Below are positions 12,818-18,278 of a stretch of DNA of 18,278 nucleotides, piece by piece (within the stretch, counting starts at the first letter, position 1; every line of letters begins with the position of its first letter). The notes under the pieces were generated by a model, which had not been told where the DNA came from, searched no databases, and worked only from the letters and a program-made list of their open reading frames with translations. This stretch comes from Caldimicrobium sp964493015 (GTDB lineage: Bacteria > Desulfobacterota > Thermodesulfobacteria > Thermodesulfobacteriales > Thermodesulfobacteriaceae): the NCBI GenBank assembly GCA_964493015.1, contig CAZBLU010000032.1:1-18278 (forward strand), in the 5' to 3' direction. The translations under genes and the position numbers were made by a program.

Positions 12818-13828
12818 ATGGTTCCTGTGGAAATTCTATCTTTCCTTCGAGATAGGCTCTCTCAATTAAAGATTTTAGTAGTAGGAGACCTAATACTTGA
12901 CCGCTACTTCTGGGGGAAAGTAGAGCGAATCTCGCCAGAGGCCCCTGTGCCTGTTTTTGATCTAAAGGAAATTACCTATTCTCTTGGCGGCTCAGCCAAT
13001 GTGGCTGCCAATCTGAGAGGATTAAAGGTAAATGTAGAGTTAATGGGGGTGGTGGGAGAGGATGAAAAAGGAGAAAAGTTAAGGGAACTTGCTCAAAAGT
13101 TGGGTATTGGCACAAGGGGTATAATCTCTGATCCAGAAAGGCCAACCACATTGAAAACGAGAATTATAGCCCAGTCTCAGCATCTCTTAAGAATCGACAA
13201 GGAAGAAAGGAAGCCTCTCTCTCCTAAACTAATTAATCTTTTTCAAAGGCTTTATGAGGAGTTTCTTGAAGAAGTAGATGGGGTTATTCTTTCTGATTAT
13301 GCCAAGGGGCTTTTTTTACAAGAGAGCTTTTGTAGCTGGCTTATTCAAGAGGCTAAAAGAAGGGGGAAATTTGTCTTTATAGATCCCAAGAGTGCAGACT
13401 GGAGAAAATACGAAGGGGCAACAACCATTACTCCAAATCAAAAGGAATTTAGGGAGGTTATAAACAGAGAGAGACTCTTGGTGGAAAACCTTGATGAGCA
13501 GGCTACTTTTTTGCTTAAAAAATACTCCCTTGATTTTTTAGTAGTCACCTTGGGCAAAGAGGGTATATATCTCTTTCATCCAGAGAAGGGAGGGATCAAG
13601 TATCCCTCTCAGGCAAGAGAAGTTTATGATGTTTCTGGAGCAGGGGATACCGTGATTGCCAGTCTCTCTGCCTTTTATGGCCTTGGCTTAAGCCTTGAAG
13701 AGGCTGTACAACTTGCAAACCTATGCGCAGGCATTGTGGTTGGTAAAATAGGGACTCAACCTGTTTATCTTGAAGAGCTTGAGCATTTTTTAAAAACCAC
13801 TGTAGGAGGGGGATATGGGAAAGATTGA
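12818..13828 (+). CDS. rfaE1: D-glycero-beta-D-manno-heptose-7-phosphate kinase (single-domain RfaE1/HldA)
   Basis: The 336-residue PfkB-family kinase phosphorylates heptose 7-phosphate at C1 to give the 1,7-bisphosphate, a step toward the ADP-heptose of the lipopolysaccharide core. Diagnostic segments are GDLILDRYFWGKVERISPEAPVPVF (23-47), the GGSANVAANL glycine motif (57-66), DYAKGL (160-165), NQKEF (207-211) and the PfkB catalytic DVSGAGDT (271-278) with Asp277 as base. The cytidylyltransferase half found in fused HldE proteins is missing, so a separate RfaE2 is expected elsewhere. It starts six bases after recA with no clear Shine-Dalgarno and overlaps eno by 14 bases, which suggests coupled translation. 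The gene implies a Gram-negative outer membrane with heptose-containing LPS. Confidence 0.92.
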   Translation: MVPVEILSFLRDRLSQLKILVVGDLILDRYFWGKVERISPEAPVPVFDLKEITYSLGGSANVAANLRGLKVNVELMGVVGEDEKGEKLRELAQKLGIGTRGIISDPERPTTLKTRIIAQSQHLLRIDKEERKPLSPKLINLFQRLYEEFLEEVDGVILSDYAKGLFLQESFCSWLIQEAKRRGKFVFIDPKSADWRKYEGATTITPNQKEFREVINRERLLVENLDEQATFLLKKYSLDFLVVTLGKEGIYLFHPEKGGIKYPSQAREVYDVSGAGDTVIASLSAFYGLGLSLEEAVQLANLCAGIVVGKIGTQPVYLEELEHFLKTTVGGGYGKD

Positions 13829-15092
13829 TCGCATAAGGGCAAGAGAAATCTTAGACTCGAGAGGCAATCCCACTATTGAGGTAGAGGTCCACTTAGAGAG
13901 CGGTTTTTTTGGTAGGGCTTGCGTGCCCTCAGGGGCTTCCACAGGTAAACACGAGGCCTTAGAGCTAAGAGATGAGGATAGAAAAAGATATATGGGAAAG
14001 GGTGTGCAAAAGGCAGTCTTCCATGTGAATGAAATTATTGCACCTCAACTTGAGGGGCTTGAGTCTACAAGGCAAGCAGAAATTGATCAGCTCCTCTGTG
14101 AGCTCGACGGCACAGAGAATAAGTCAAGACTTGGGGCAAATGCTATCCTTGGCGTCTCCATGGCTATAGCCAGGGCAACTGCTGAAGAAATGGGTATTCC
14201 CCTTTTTATGTATTTAGGGGGGCAGAGGGCAAGGGTGCTACCTGTGCCTTTTATGAATGTGCTTAATGGAGGGGTCCATGCAGACAATCCCCTTGATATA
14301 CAGGAGTTTATGATTGTTCCCTGGGGGGCAAGCTGTTTTGGCGAGGCTTTGAGAATAGGAGTTGAGGTCTATCACTCTCTGAAGGCGCTCCTAAAGGAAA
14401 AAGGTCTTAGTGTATCCATAGGGGATGAGGGAGGTTTTGCTCCCTACATAAGCTCTCCTGAAGAGGCCTTGGAGTATCTCCTCTCAGCCATAGAAAGGGC
14501 AGGCTATAAGCCCCTTGATGAAGTGGCTTTGGCCTTAGATGTGGCAGCCTCTGAACTTTACAAGGACAATCTTTATCATTTCTCAGGTATGGGGAAAAAT
14601 TTTACCAAGGAAGAACTGGTTGAATACTACGAAAACTTGGTCAACAATTATCCCATAATCTCTATTGAGGATCCCTTTTCTGAGGAAGACCCAGAGGGCT
14701 TCAAAATGCTGATGGAAAGGCTGGGAAGAAGGCTTCAGATTGTGGGAGATGATATCTTGGTGACTAATCCTAAGAGAATCAAGTGGGCCATTTCAGAAGG
14801 GCTTTGTAATGCCCTCTTGGTGAAACTCAATCAAATTGGCACTGTCACAGAGACCATCTCTGCAGTTGAGCTTGCCTATAGGAACAATTGGAGAGCCATG
14901 ATTTCTCATAGATCTGGAGAGACAGAAGATGCCTTTATTGCAGACCTTGCTGTGGCCCTAAATACGGGTCAGATAAAAACTGGGGCCCCTGCACGGTCAG
15001 AAAGAACTGCCAAATTTAATCAACTTCTGCGGATAGAAGAATACCTCGGTAAAGGAGCTTTATTTTCAGGTAAGGAATTTTTGAGCAGATGA
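13815..15092 (+). CDS. eno: enolase (phosphopyruvate hydratase)
   Basis: The 425-residue cytoplasmic enzyme interconverts 2-phosphoglycerate and phosphoenolpyruvate in glycolysis and gluconeogenesis. All key residues are in place: the mobile loop SGASTGKHEALELRD (39-53), His155 in GGVHADN, Glu164, Glu205 in GDEGGFAP, the Mg2+ ligands Asp242 (ALDVAASE), Glu285 (SIEDPFSEED) and Asp312 (GDDILVTN), Lys337 in KLNQIGT, SHRSGET (364-370) and Lys388. The C-terminal KFNQLLRIEEYLG is typical of the family. The start overlaps rfaE1 by 14 bases and has a strong GTAGGAGGGGG Shine-Dalgarno inside that gene. The stop codon overlaps the next gene's start as ATGA. Confidence 0.98.
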   Translation: MGKIDRIRAREILDSRGNPTIEVEVHLESGFFGRACVPSGASTGKHEALELRDEDRKRYMGKGVQKAVFHVNEIIAPQLEGLESTRQAEIDQLLCELDGTENKSRLGANAILGVSMAIARATAEEMGIPLFMYLGGQRARVLPVPFMNVLNGGVHADNPLDIQEFMIVPWGASCFGEALRIGVEVYHSLKALLKEKGLSVSIGDEGGFAPYISSPEEALEYLLSAIERAGYKPLDEVALALDVAASELYKDNLYHFSGMGKNFTKEELVEYYENLVNNYPIISIEDPFSEEDPEGFKMLMERLGRRLQIVGDDILVTNPKRIKWAISEGLCNALLVKLNQIGTVTETISAVELAYRNNWRAMISHRSGETEDAFIADLAVALNTGQIKTGAPARSERTAKFNQLLRIEEYLGKGALFSGKEFLSR

Positions 15093-16384
15093 AACTCACA
15101 GAGTATTTACTCGAGCTAAGCCTTAAAGAGAAAGGGCTTGAATTCTACTTAGAGAGAGAAAGTGGGATCCTCTATAAATGTAGAGATGGCCTTCCCTTTC
15201 TTGAAGAGGCTTATGATGAGACCTCCCTCACCGTAAGATATCTCAACACAAAAGGGCTTTCAGGGATCACCTATACCCTTTCCCTTGATCGTGAGGGCAT
15301 AAAGGAGGCCATAGAGCGAGCAAAGGCTTTATCTGAGTATGGTAGGCCTACCCTTTTCCCACCCCTTTTAGAGGAATATCCCCCATTAATCCCACCTTCA
15401 CCTACTCCTATGTCCCAAAAAGAAGTTATGGAGCTTTTAGAGAGGGGTAGAAAGGTCTGCCATTATTTTAAGGAAATCAAAAGATGGGAAGTAGAAAGTT
15501 TTTCTCAGGTAGAAAGGAAAATTAACCTTATTAGAGAGGGTAAACTTTTGAGTTGGAAGTGCCCTGAGTATGACCTTTTTGTCTCCCTAGTTGCTGATTC
15601 AGGTGAAAAACAGGGCACAGGTTATGCTTATATGGAGGCTACCTCTCTTGCCAAGATTAACCCAGAAGAGATATATCTTAGGGCCTCAGAAAAGGCTATT
15701 GCCCTTTCTCGTGGAGCGAAAAGGGCATCACTAAAGTGTGCCATCCTCTTTCCCCCTGAATTAGCCCTTGAGCTTTTGTCCCTTCTCTCCTTCTCCTTAA
15801 AGGGTGATGAAGTCATTAAGGGGAGGTCCTACTTAAAAGATAAGCTTTCAAAGAGGGTCTTTTCAGAGAAGATCACCATTATTGATGATGGACTGCACAC
15901 AGAGCTTCCTGAGAGTAGACCCTTTGATGACGAAGGAGTAGCTCAGAAGAAGACCCTTTTAATTAGGGAAGGTGTTGTGGAATCCTTTATCTGGGATACC
16001 TATTATGGGAAACTTGCAGAAACTCCATCTACTGGGAACTCACGAAGAGGCGATCCCTCTTCACCTCCAGGCGTGGATTTTACCAATCTATATCTATTAC
16101 CTGGAACTCTTAGTAAGGAAGAGCTTCTTCTAAGTGGTGGCCTTGTCTTTGAGGTCTTAGAGGTGCTTGGAGCACATACAGCTGACCCTATTTCTGGAGA
16201 ATTCTCCTTTGGAGTTAGTGGCATCCTCTATGAAAAGGGAACTCCAGTTGATTATCTTTCCGAGATGGCCCTTTCAGGAAACATCTTTGAAATACTTCGT
16301 GAGGTGGAATTGGGAAGTGATCTAACCTTCTTTGGCTCTCTTGGGGCTCCAAGTATACTTTTGCCCCCTCTTCCCTTAGGGTAG
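15089..16384 (+). CDS. pmbA: TldE/PmbA-like protein (TldD/TldE metalloprotease family, non-catalytic subunit)
   Basis: This 431-residue cytoplasmic protein has the family's conserved C-terminal features: GRSYLKDKLSKRVFS, TIIDDGL, ESRPFDDEGVAQKKTLLIREGVVESFIWDTYYG, STGNSRRG, NLYLLPGTLSKEELL, and a terminal GSDLTFFGSLGAPSILLP. The zinc-binding HExxxH of TldD is absent, which marks it as the TldE/PmbA type. TldE pairs with TldD to form a protease that degrades unfolded peptides and, in some bacteria, matures modified peptides or the CcdA antitoxin. No TldD partner lies in the window. It overlaps eno by four bases (ATGA), and the next gene starts two bases after its stop, so it is translated within one operon. 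The symbol pmbA follows common use (also called tldE). Confidence 0.88.
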   Translation: MKLTEYLLELSLKEKGLEFYLERESGILYKCRDGLPFLEEAYDETSLTVRYLNTKGLSGITYTLSLDREGIKEAIERAKALSEYGRPTLFPPLLEEYPPLIPPSPTPMSQKEVMELLERGRKVCHYFKEIKRWEVESFSQVERKINLIREGKLLSWKCPEYDLFVSLVADSGEKQGTGYAYMEATSLAKINPEEIYLRASEKAIALSRGAKRASLKCAILFPPELALELLSLLSFSLKGDEVIKGRSYLKDKLSKRVFSEKITIIDDGLHTELPESRPFDDEGVAQKKTLLIREGVVESFIWDTYYGKLAETPSTGNSRRGDPSSPPGVDFTNLYLLPGTLSKEELLLSGGLVFEVLEVLGAHTADPISGEFSFGVSGILYEKGTPVDYLSEMALSGNIFEILREVELGSDLTFFGSLGAPSILLPPLPLG

Positions 16385-16386
16385 TC

Positions 16387-16725
16387 ATGGAGCTTGAAAG
16401 GGCAAAAAAAGTTATTCTTGAAACCCTCTTTGAGTATCTCCATCCGGACAAACTCTTAGTCTTTCTATTTGGCTCAAGGGTAGATAGCCAAAAACCAAGT
16501 TCAGACATAGACTTACTGCTCTTCTATACTATGCCCCTCGAGGATGAAACTTTCCTCGCTTTACAAGAAAAACTAAATATGCTTGAAGATGTGCCTTGTA
16601 AGATTGATCTACTTGAGGGAAGAGCTCTTAATGAAAACTTTCTTAAAGAGGCCCTTTCAGGAGCAAGAATATGGCATATAGGCAACGCTTGGATAAAAAA
16701 TTTAAAGACTTTCAGCGAGCCTTAG
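16387..16725 (+). CDS. mntA: MntA-type nucleotidyltransferase antitoxin (MNT domain)
   Basis: This 112-residue minimal nucleotidyltransferase of the Pol beta superfamily has the motif FLFGSRVDSQKPSSDIDLLLF (G29-S30, then Asp40 and Asp42, a GS-x9-DxD spacing). A third acidic position is Asp74 in CKIDLLEG. In HEPN/MNT modules this protein attaches AMP units to a tyrosine of the HEPN toxin and thereby silences it (the type VII principle). All catalytic residues are present, so it should be active. It begins two bases after pmbA and overlaps the HEPN gene by 55 bases, a typical arrangement for this pair. The C-terminal 20 residues lie in the overlap. No own promoter is visible; expression probably comes with the housekeeping genes upstream. 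Confidence 0.88.
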   Translation: MELERAKKVILETLFEYLHPDKLLVFLFGSRVDSQKPSSDIDLLLFYTMPLEDETFLALQEKLNMLEDVPCKIDLLEGRALNENFLKEALSGARIWHIGNAWIKNLKTFSEP

Positions 16726-17090
16726 ATAAAATTTTAGAACTTTCCCATAAGGACTTAGAAAAGGAAATCCTCTACGAGGTTACAGCCAAAAGATTGGAAT
16801 ATACCTTTGAAATCCTTTGGAAGTTGACTAAACTACTACTTGAAGCCAAAGGTTTATTATGCTACTCTCCCCTTGAATGCTTCAAAGCTCTCTATCAAGA
16901 GGGTCTTATTGATGAAAAATTATATAAAAATTTGGTTCACCTTACTCGTATGAGAAATACCATAGTTCATGTCTACGATTTTTCTACCGCTGAATATATT
17001 TATATTTACACAATCAAGGAATTAAAAGAGCTACTTGTAAATATCAGAGAGGTTTTAGCACGGGAAATCAATAAATTGATAGATTTGTAA
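16671..17090 (+). CDS. hepT: HepT-like HEPN toxin / nucleotidyltransferase substrate-binding protein
   Basis: The 139-residue all-helical HEPN protein resembles the HI0074 'nucleotidyltransferase substrate-binding' type. Its conserved motif is R95-N-T-I-V-H100-V-Y102. The Rx4H pair is the RNase active site of HEPN toxins, and the following tyrosine in RX4HXY is the residue AMPylated by MntA in the characterised Shewanella system. Other typical segments are AKRLEYTFEILWKLTKLLLEAKG (39-61) and a helical end with VREVLAREIN-like charge. The start has AGGAG at 16659-16663, seven bases before the ATG, inside mntA. The toxin is thus made from the same message as its antitoxin and just after it. Family membership is firm; toxicity is inferred from the intact motif. 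Confidence 0.85.
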   Translation: MAYRQRLDKKFKDFQRALDKILELSHKDLEKEILYEVTAKRLEYTFEILWKLTKLLLEAKGLLCYSPLECFKALYQEGLIDEKLYKNLVHLTRMRNTIVHVYDFSTAEYIYIYTIKELKELLVNIREVLAREINKLIDL

Positions 17091-17293
17091 ATCCTGTATG
17101 AACACAAAAAGGCTAAGTCCTGCATTATATGTGTTAATATTAAATACACTATAAAGGTCTAAAGCGTCTCATTGCAAACCTCTTCAAAGAGTTTTATGCA
17201 TTTGAACTCATATTTAAGGTTAATTGCAATTATACTGTATGGATATCAAAACTTGTCTCATCTATTTGTCTAATTTAAAAAATTTTTTAACTC
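17091..17293 (+). other. AT-rich non-coding interval after hepT
   Basis: I see no gene, RNA gene or clear terminator here. A five-base-pair element CTCTT-CA-AAGAG followed by TTTT (around 17180-17195) could stop transcription weakly. The base composition is much more AT-rich than in the coding units. Confidence 0.5.
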
Positions 17294-17321
17294 TTGACAT
17301 ATATAAAAAAAGAATTATATT
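17294..17321 (+). promoter_or_regulatory. strong promoter of a 33-codon gene
   Basis: A perfect TTGACA (17294-17299), a 16-base A-rich spacer and TATATT (17316-17321) lie about 33 bases before the ATG at 17355. The surrounding sequence is very AT-rich, including an A tract in the spacer. Confidence 0.6.
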
Positions 17322-17338
17322 AATTATAAAAATCTAAA

Positions 17339-17348
17339 AAAGGAGGTG
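17339..17348 (+). promoter_or_regulatory. consensus Shine-Dalgarno of the 33-codon gene
   Basis: AAAGGAGGTG is a near-complete match to the 3' end of 16S rRNA, six bases before the ATG. It is one of the strongest ribosome sites in the window and supports translation of a gene of only 33 codons. Confidence 0.7.
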
Positions 17349-17354
17349 TGACTT

Positions 17355-17456
17355 ATGTCATACAAAATTTGTGCTGTTTTTGACGAGGATGGAAAAGAAA
17401 TTATAGAAGTCGTTACAGGTGAGGTTAGAGATAAATACCAAACAAAAAAAAATTAA
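17355..17456 (+). CDS. 33-residue small protein, function unknown
   Basis: The 33 codons start MSYKICAVFDEDGKEIIEVV, continue TGEVRDKYQTKKN and end at TAA. A near-consensus promoter and a near-perfect Shine-Dalgarno stand directly in front, with normal spacing. The product is soluble and mixed-charge, with one cysteine (Cys6), two short strand-like segments around a DEDGKE turn, and a basic C-terminus. The first six residues (MSYKIC) differ at one position from the MSYKVC start of the DsrE-like 118-residue protein at 1384-1740. After that the sequences do not match, so kinship is unproven. I do not recognise a family. It could be a free small protein, a regulator or a peptide precursor; no modifying enzyme is encoded next to it. 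Confidence 0.6.
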   Translation: MSYKICAVFDEDGKEIIEVVTGEVRDKYQTKKN

Positions 17457-17707
17457 AGTATTATATCATTTGTGGATTACCTAACATGACATTTTCAAGT
17501 TATATGTCTGCATATCTATATGTTCTTTATCTTTTGAATTCGAAAAAAAAGAAACCAAAGAGAAGTTTTTTCATCAAGGCCAAATATCACTCCGTAAGAT
17601 ATAGTAGGATGTAACAAGCGCAGTATTAGGCCTGCACTTTCTCCTCACAATAGTCCATTATTAATTCAAAACCTTGATTTAAAGTTACATCGCATTATAC
17701 TAAAATT
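17457..17707 (+). other. AT-rich interval before the AAA-ATPase gene
   Basis: No open frame of note, no RNA gene and no clear promoter could be supported. Two short complementary pairs occur in interlaced order (ATCAAGG 17573-17579 with CCTTGAT 17672-17678; GATGTAAC 17608-17615 with GTTACATC 17684-17691). This could be chance at this length. Confidence 0.4.
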
Positions 17708-18278
17708 ATGGCCAAAAAATTGCCTATAGGGATTTCAAGTTTTGTAGAGATAAGAAGGGAGAATTATTATTATGTTGATAAGACTCCTTATGTGGCCAAA
17801 CTCGTAAGTGAGGGAAAATATTACTTCTTAAGCAGACCTCGCAGATTTGGGAAATCCCTCTTTGTGGACACGCTGAAGCAAGCTTTTCTGGGAAGGCGAG
17901 AACTTTTTGAGGGGCTCTATCTTTATGAGCATTGGAATTGGAAAGATGTCTATCCCGTGATCCATATTGATTTTGGAGGAGACCAAGTTAGGGATAGTTC
18001 CCACCTTGAAGAGATTTTGCACTCCCAGCTTATACTCATTGCAGAAGAATACGAGATTCCTCTTAAAGAGAGGCTCCTTGAGAAGAAATTTAACGAATTG
18101 ATTAGAGGATTATACAAGAAGTATGGCAAGCAAGTGGTAGTGCTCATAGATGAGTATGACAAGCCCATCCTTGATAGGATTGAGGAGAGGGAAAAAGCCC
18201 GTGAGATCCGCGAGGTTTTAAAGAGCCTCTATAGTGTGCTAAAGCCCCTTGATAGCTATCTCAAATTTGTCTTTATCA
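17708..18278 (+). CDS. AAA-ATPase-like / PD-(D/E)XK nuclease family protein, N-terminal part (runs off the window)
   Basis: The open frame of 190 codons is cut by the right edge. It begins MAKKLPIGISSFVEIRRENY, then has the family's YYVDKTPYVAKL, a P-loop variant YYFLSRPRRFGKSLF (about 38-52), a helical middle with HWNWKDVYPVIHIDFG, and a Walker B segment QVVVLIDEYDKPIL (about 145-158). This is the AAA-ATPase-like N-terminal region that is normally followed by a C-terminal PD-(D/E)XK (DUF1703) nuclease domain, expected beyond the window. Genes of this type occur in many copies in some anaerobes and thermophiles, and their role is unsettled (mobile-element-like or defence-like). The start is the first in-frame ATG and fits the family; no good Shine-Dalgarno is seen. 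A decayed relative lies at 11205-11465. Confidence 0.88.
   Translation, partial: MAKKLPIGISSFVEIRRENYYYVDKTPYVAKLVSEGKYYFLSRPRRFGKSLFVDTLKQAFLGRRELFEGLYLYEHWNWKDVYPVIHIDFGGDQVRDSSHLEEILHSQLILIAEEYEIPLKERLLEKKFNELIRGLYKKYGKQVVVLIDEYDKPILDRIEEREKAREIREVLKSLYSVLKPLDSYLKFVFI

Noticed and set aside
1..18278. CRISPR array, tRNA, rRNA, insertion sequence ends or integrase
   Set aside because: I searched by eye for regular repeats, clover-leaf sequences, rRNA motifs and transposase or integrase motifs and found none; short tRNA-like elements cannot be fully excluded without a search program.

Overview
The window looks like chromosomal DNA of a thermophilic, anaerobic, sulfur-metabolising bacterium. 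The likeliest placement is the Thermodesulfobacteria (a Caldimicrobium/Thermodesulfobacterium-like lineage). This rests on a YedE-TusA-DsrE gene set resembling the 'YTD' cluster known from sulfur-disproportionating bacteria, multihaem cytochromes c, lysine/glutamate-rich proteins, tight operons, and decaying Rpn-type and AAA/PD-(D/E)XK 'RPRRFGKS' genes. Placement is inference; no rRNA gene is present.

Left part (1-3608): the C-terminal part of a multihaem cytochrome c (+ strand) ends at a strong terminator. It converges on a minus-strand pseudogene of a small secreted trihaem c7-like cytochrome, which has lost five of its six haem cysteines but keeps a near-consensus promoter. Next comes a five-gene minus-strand operon: YeeE/YedE-type permease, TusA, DsrE-like protein and two small proteins. 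It has a TTGACA-17-TAATAT promoter in front and a hairpin behind. It probably imports and relays sulfane sulfur.

Repair pair (3644-7542, minus strand): a bacterial family X DNA polymerase (polymerase core plus PHP domain) overlaps by 40 bases a divergent UvrA homologue of 722 residues. The homologue's second ATPase half has lost Walker A and Walker B, and the signature motif of its first half is changed. This leaves one predicted composite ATP site.

Middle (7654-11465): a Rpn-family nuclease pseudogene with several lesions lies divergent from dacA (peptidoglycan D,D-carboxypeptidase with an unusual basic tail). dacA is followed by ugd (UDP-glucose dehydrogenase). Then comes an internally deleted remnant of an AAA-ATPase/PD-(D/E)XK gene.

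Right part (11658-18278): recA, rfaE1 (heptose-7-phosphate kinase), eno (enolase), a pmbA/tldE-like gene, mntA and hepT are packed with tiny gaps or overlaps and read as one transcription unit. The last two form a HEPN/MNT (type VII-like) toxin-antitoxin pair with the RX4HXY motif. An AT-rich interval follows, holding a 33-codon gene of unknown function with excellent promoter and Shine-Dalgarno signals. The window ends inside a second, apparently intact AAA-ATPase/PD-(D/E)XK gene related to the remnant.
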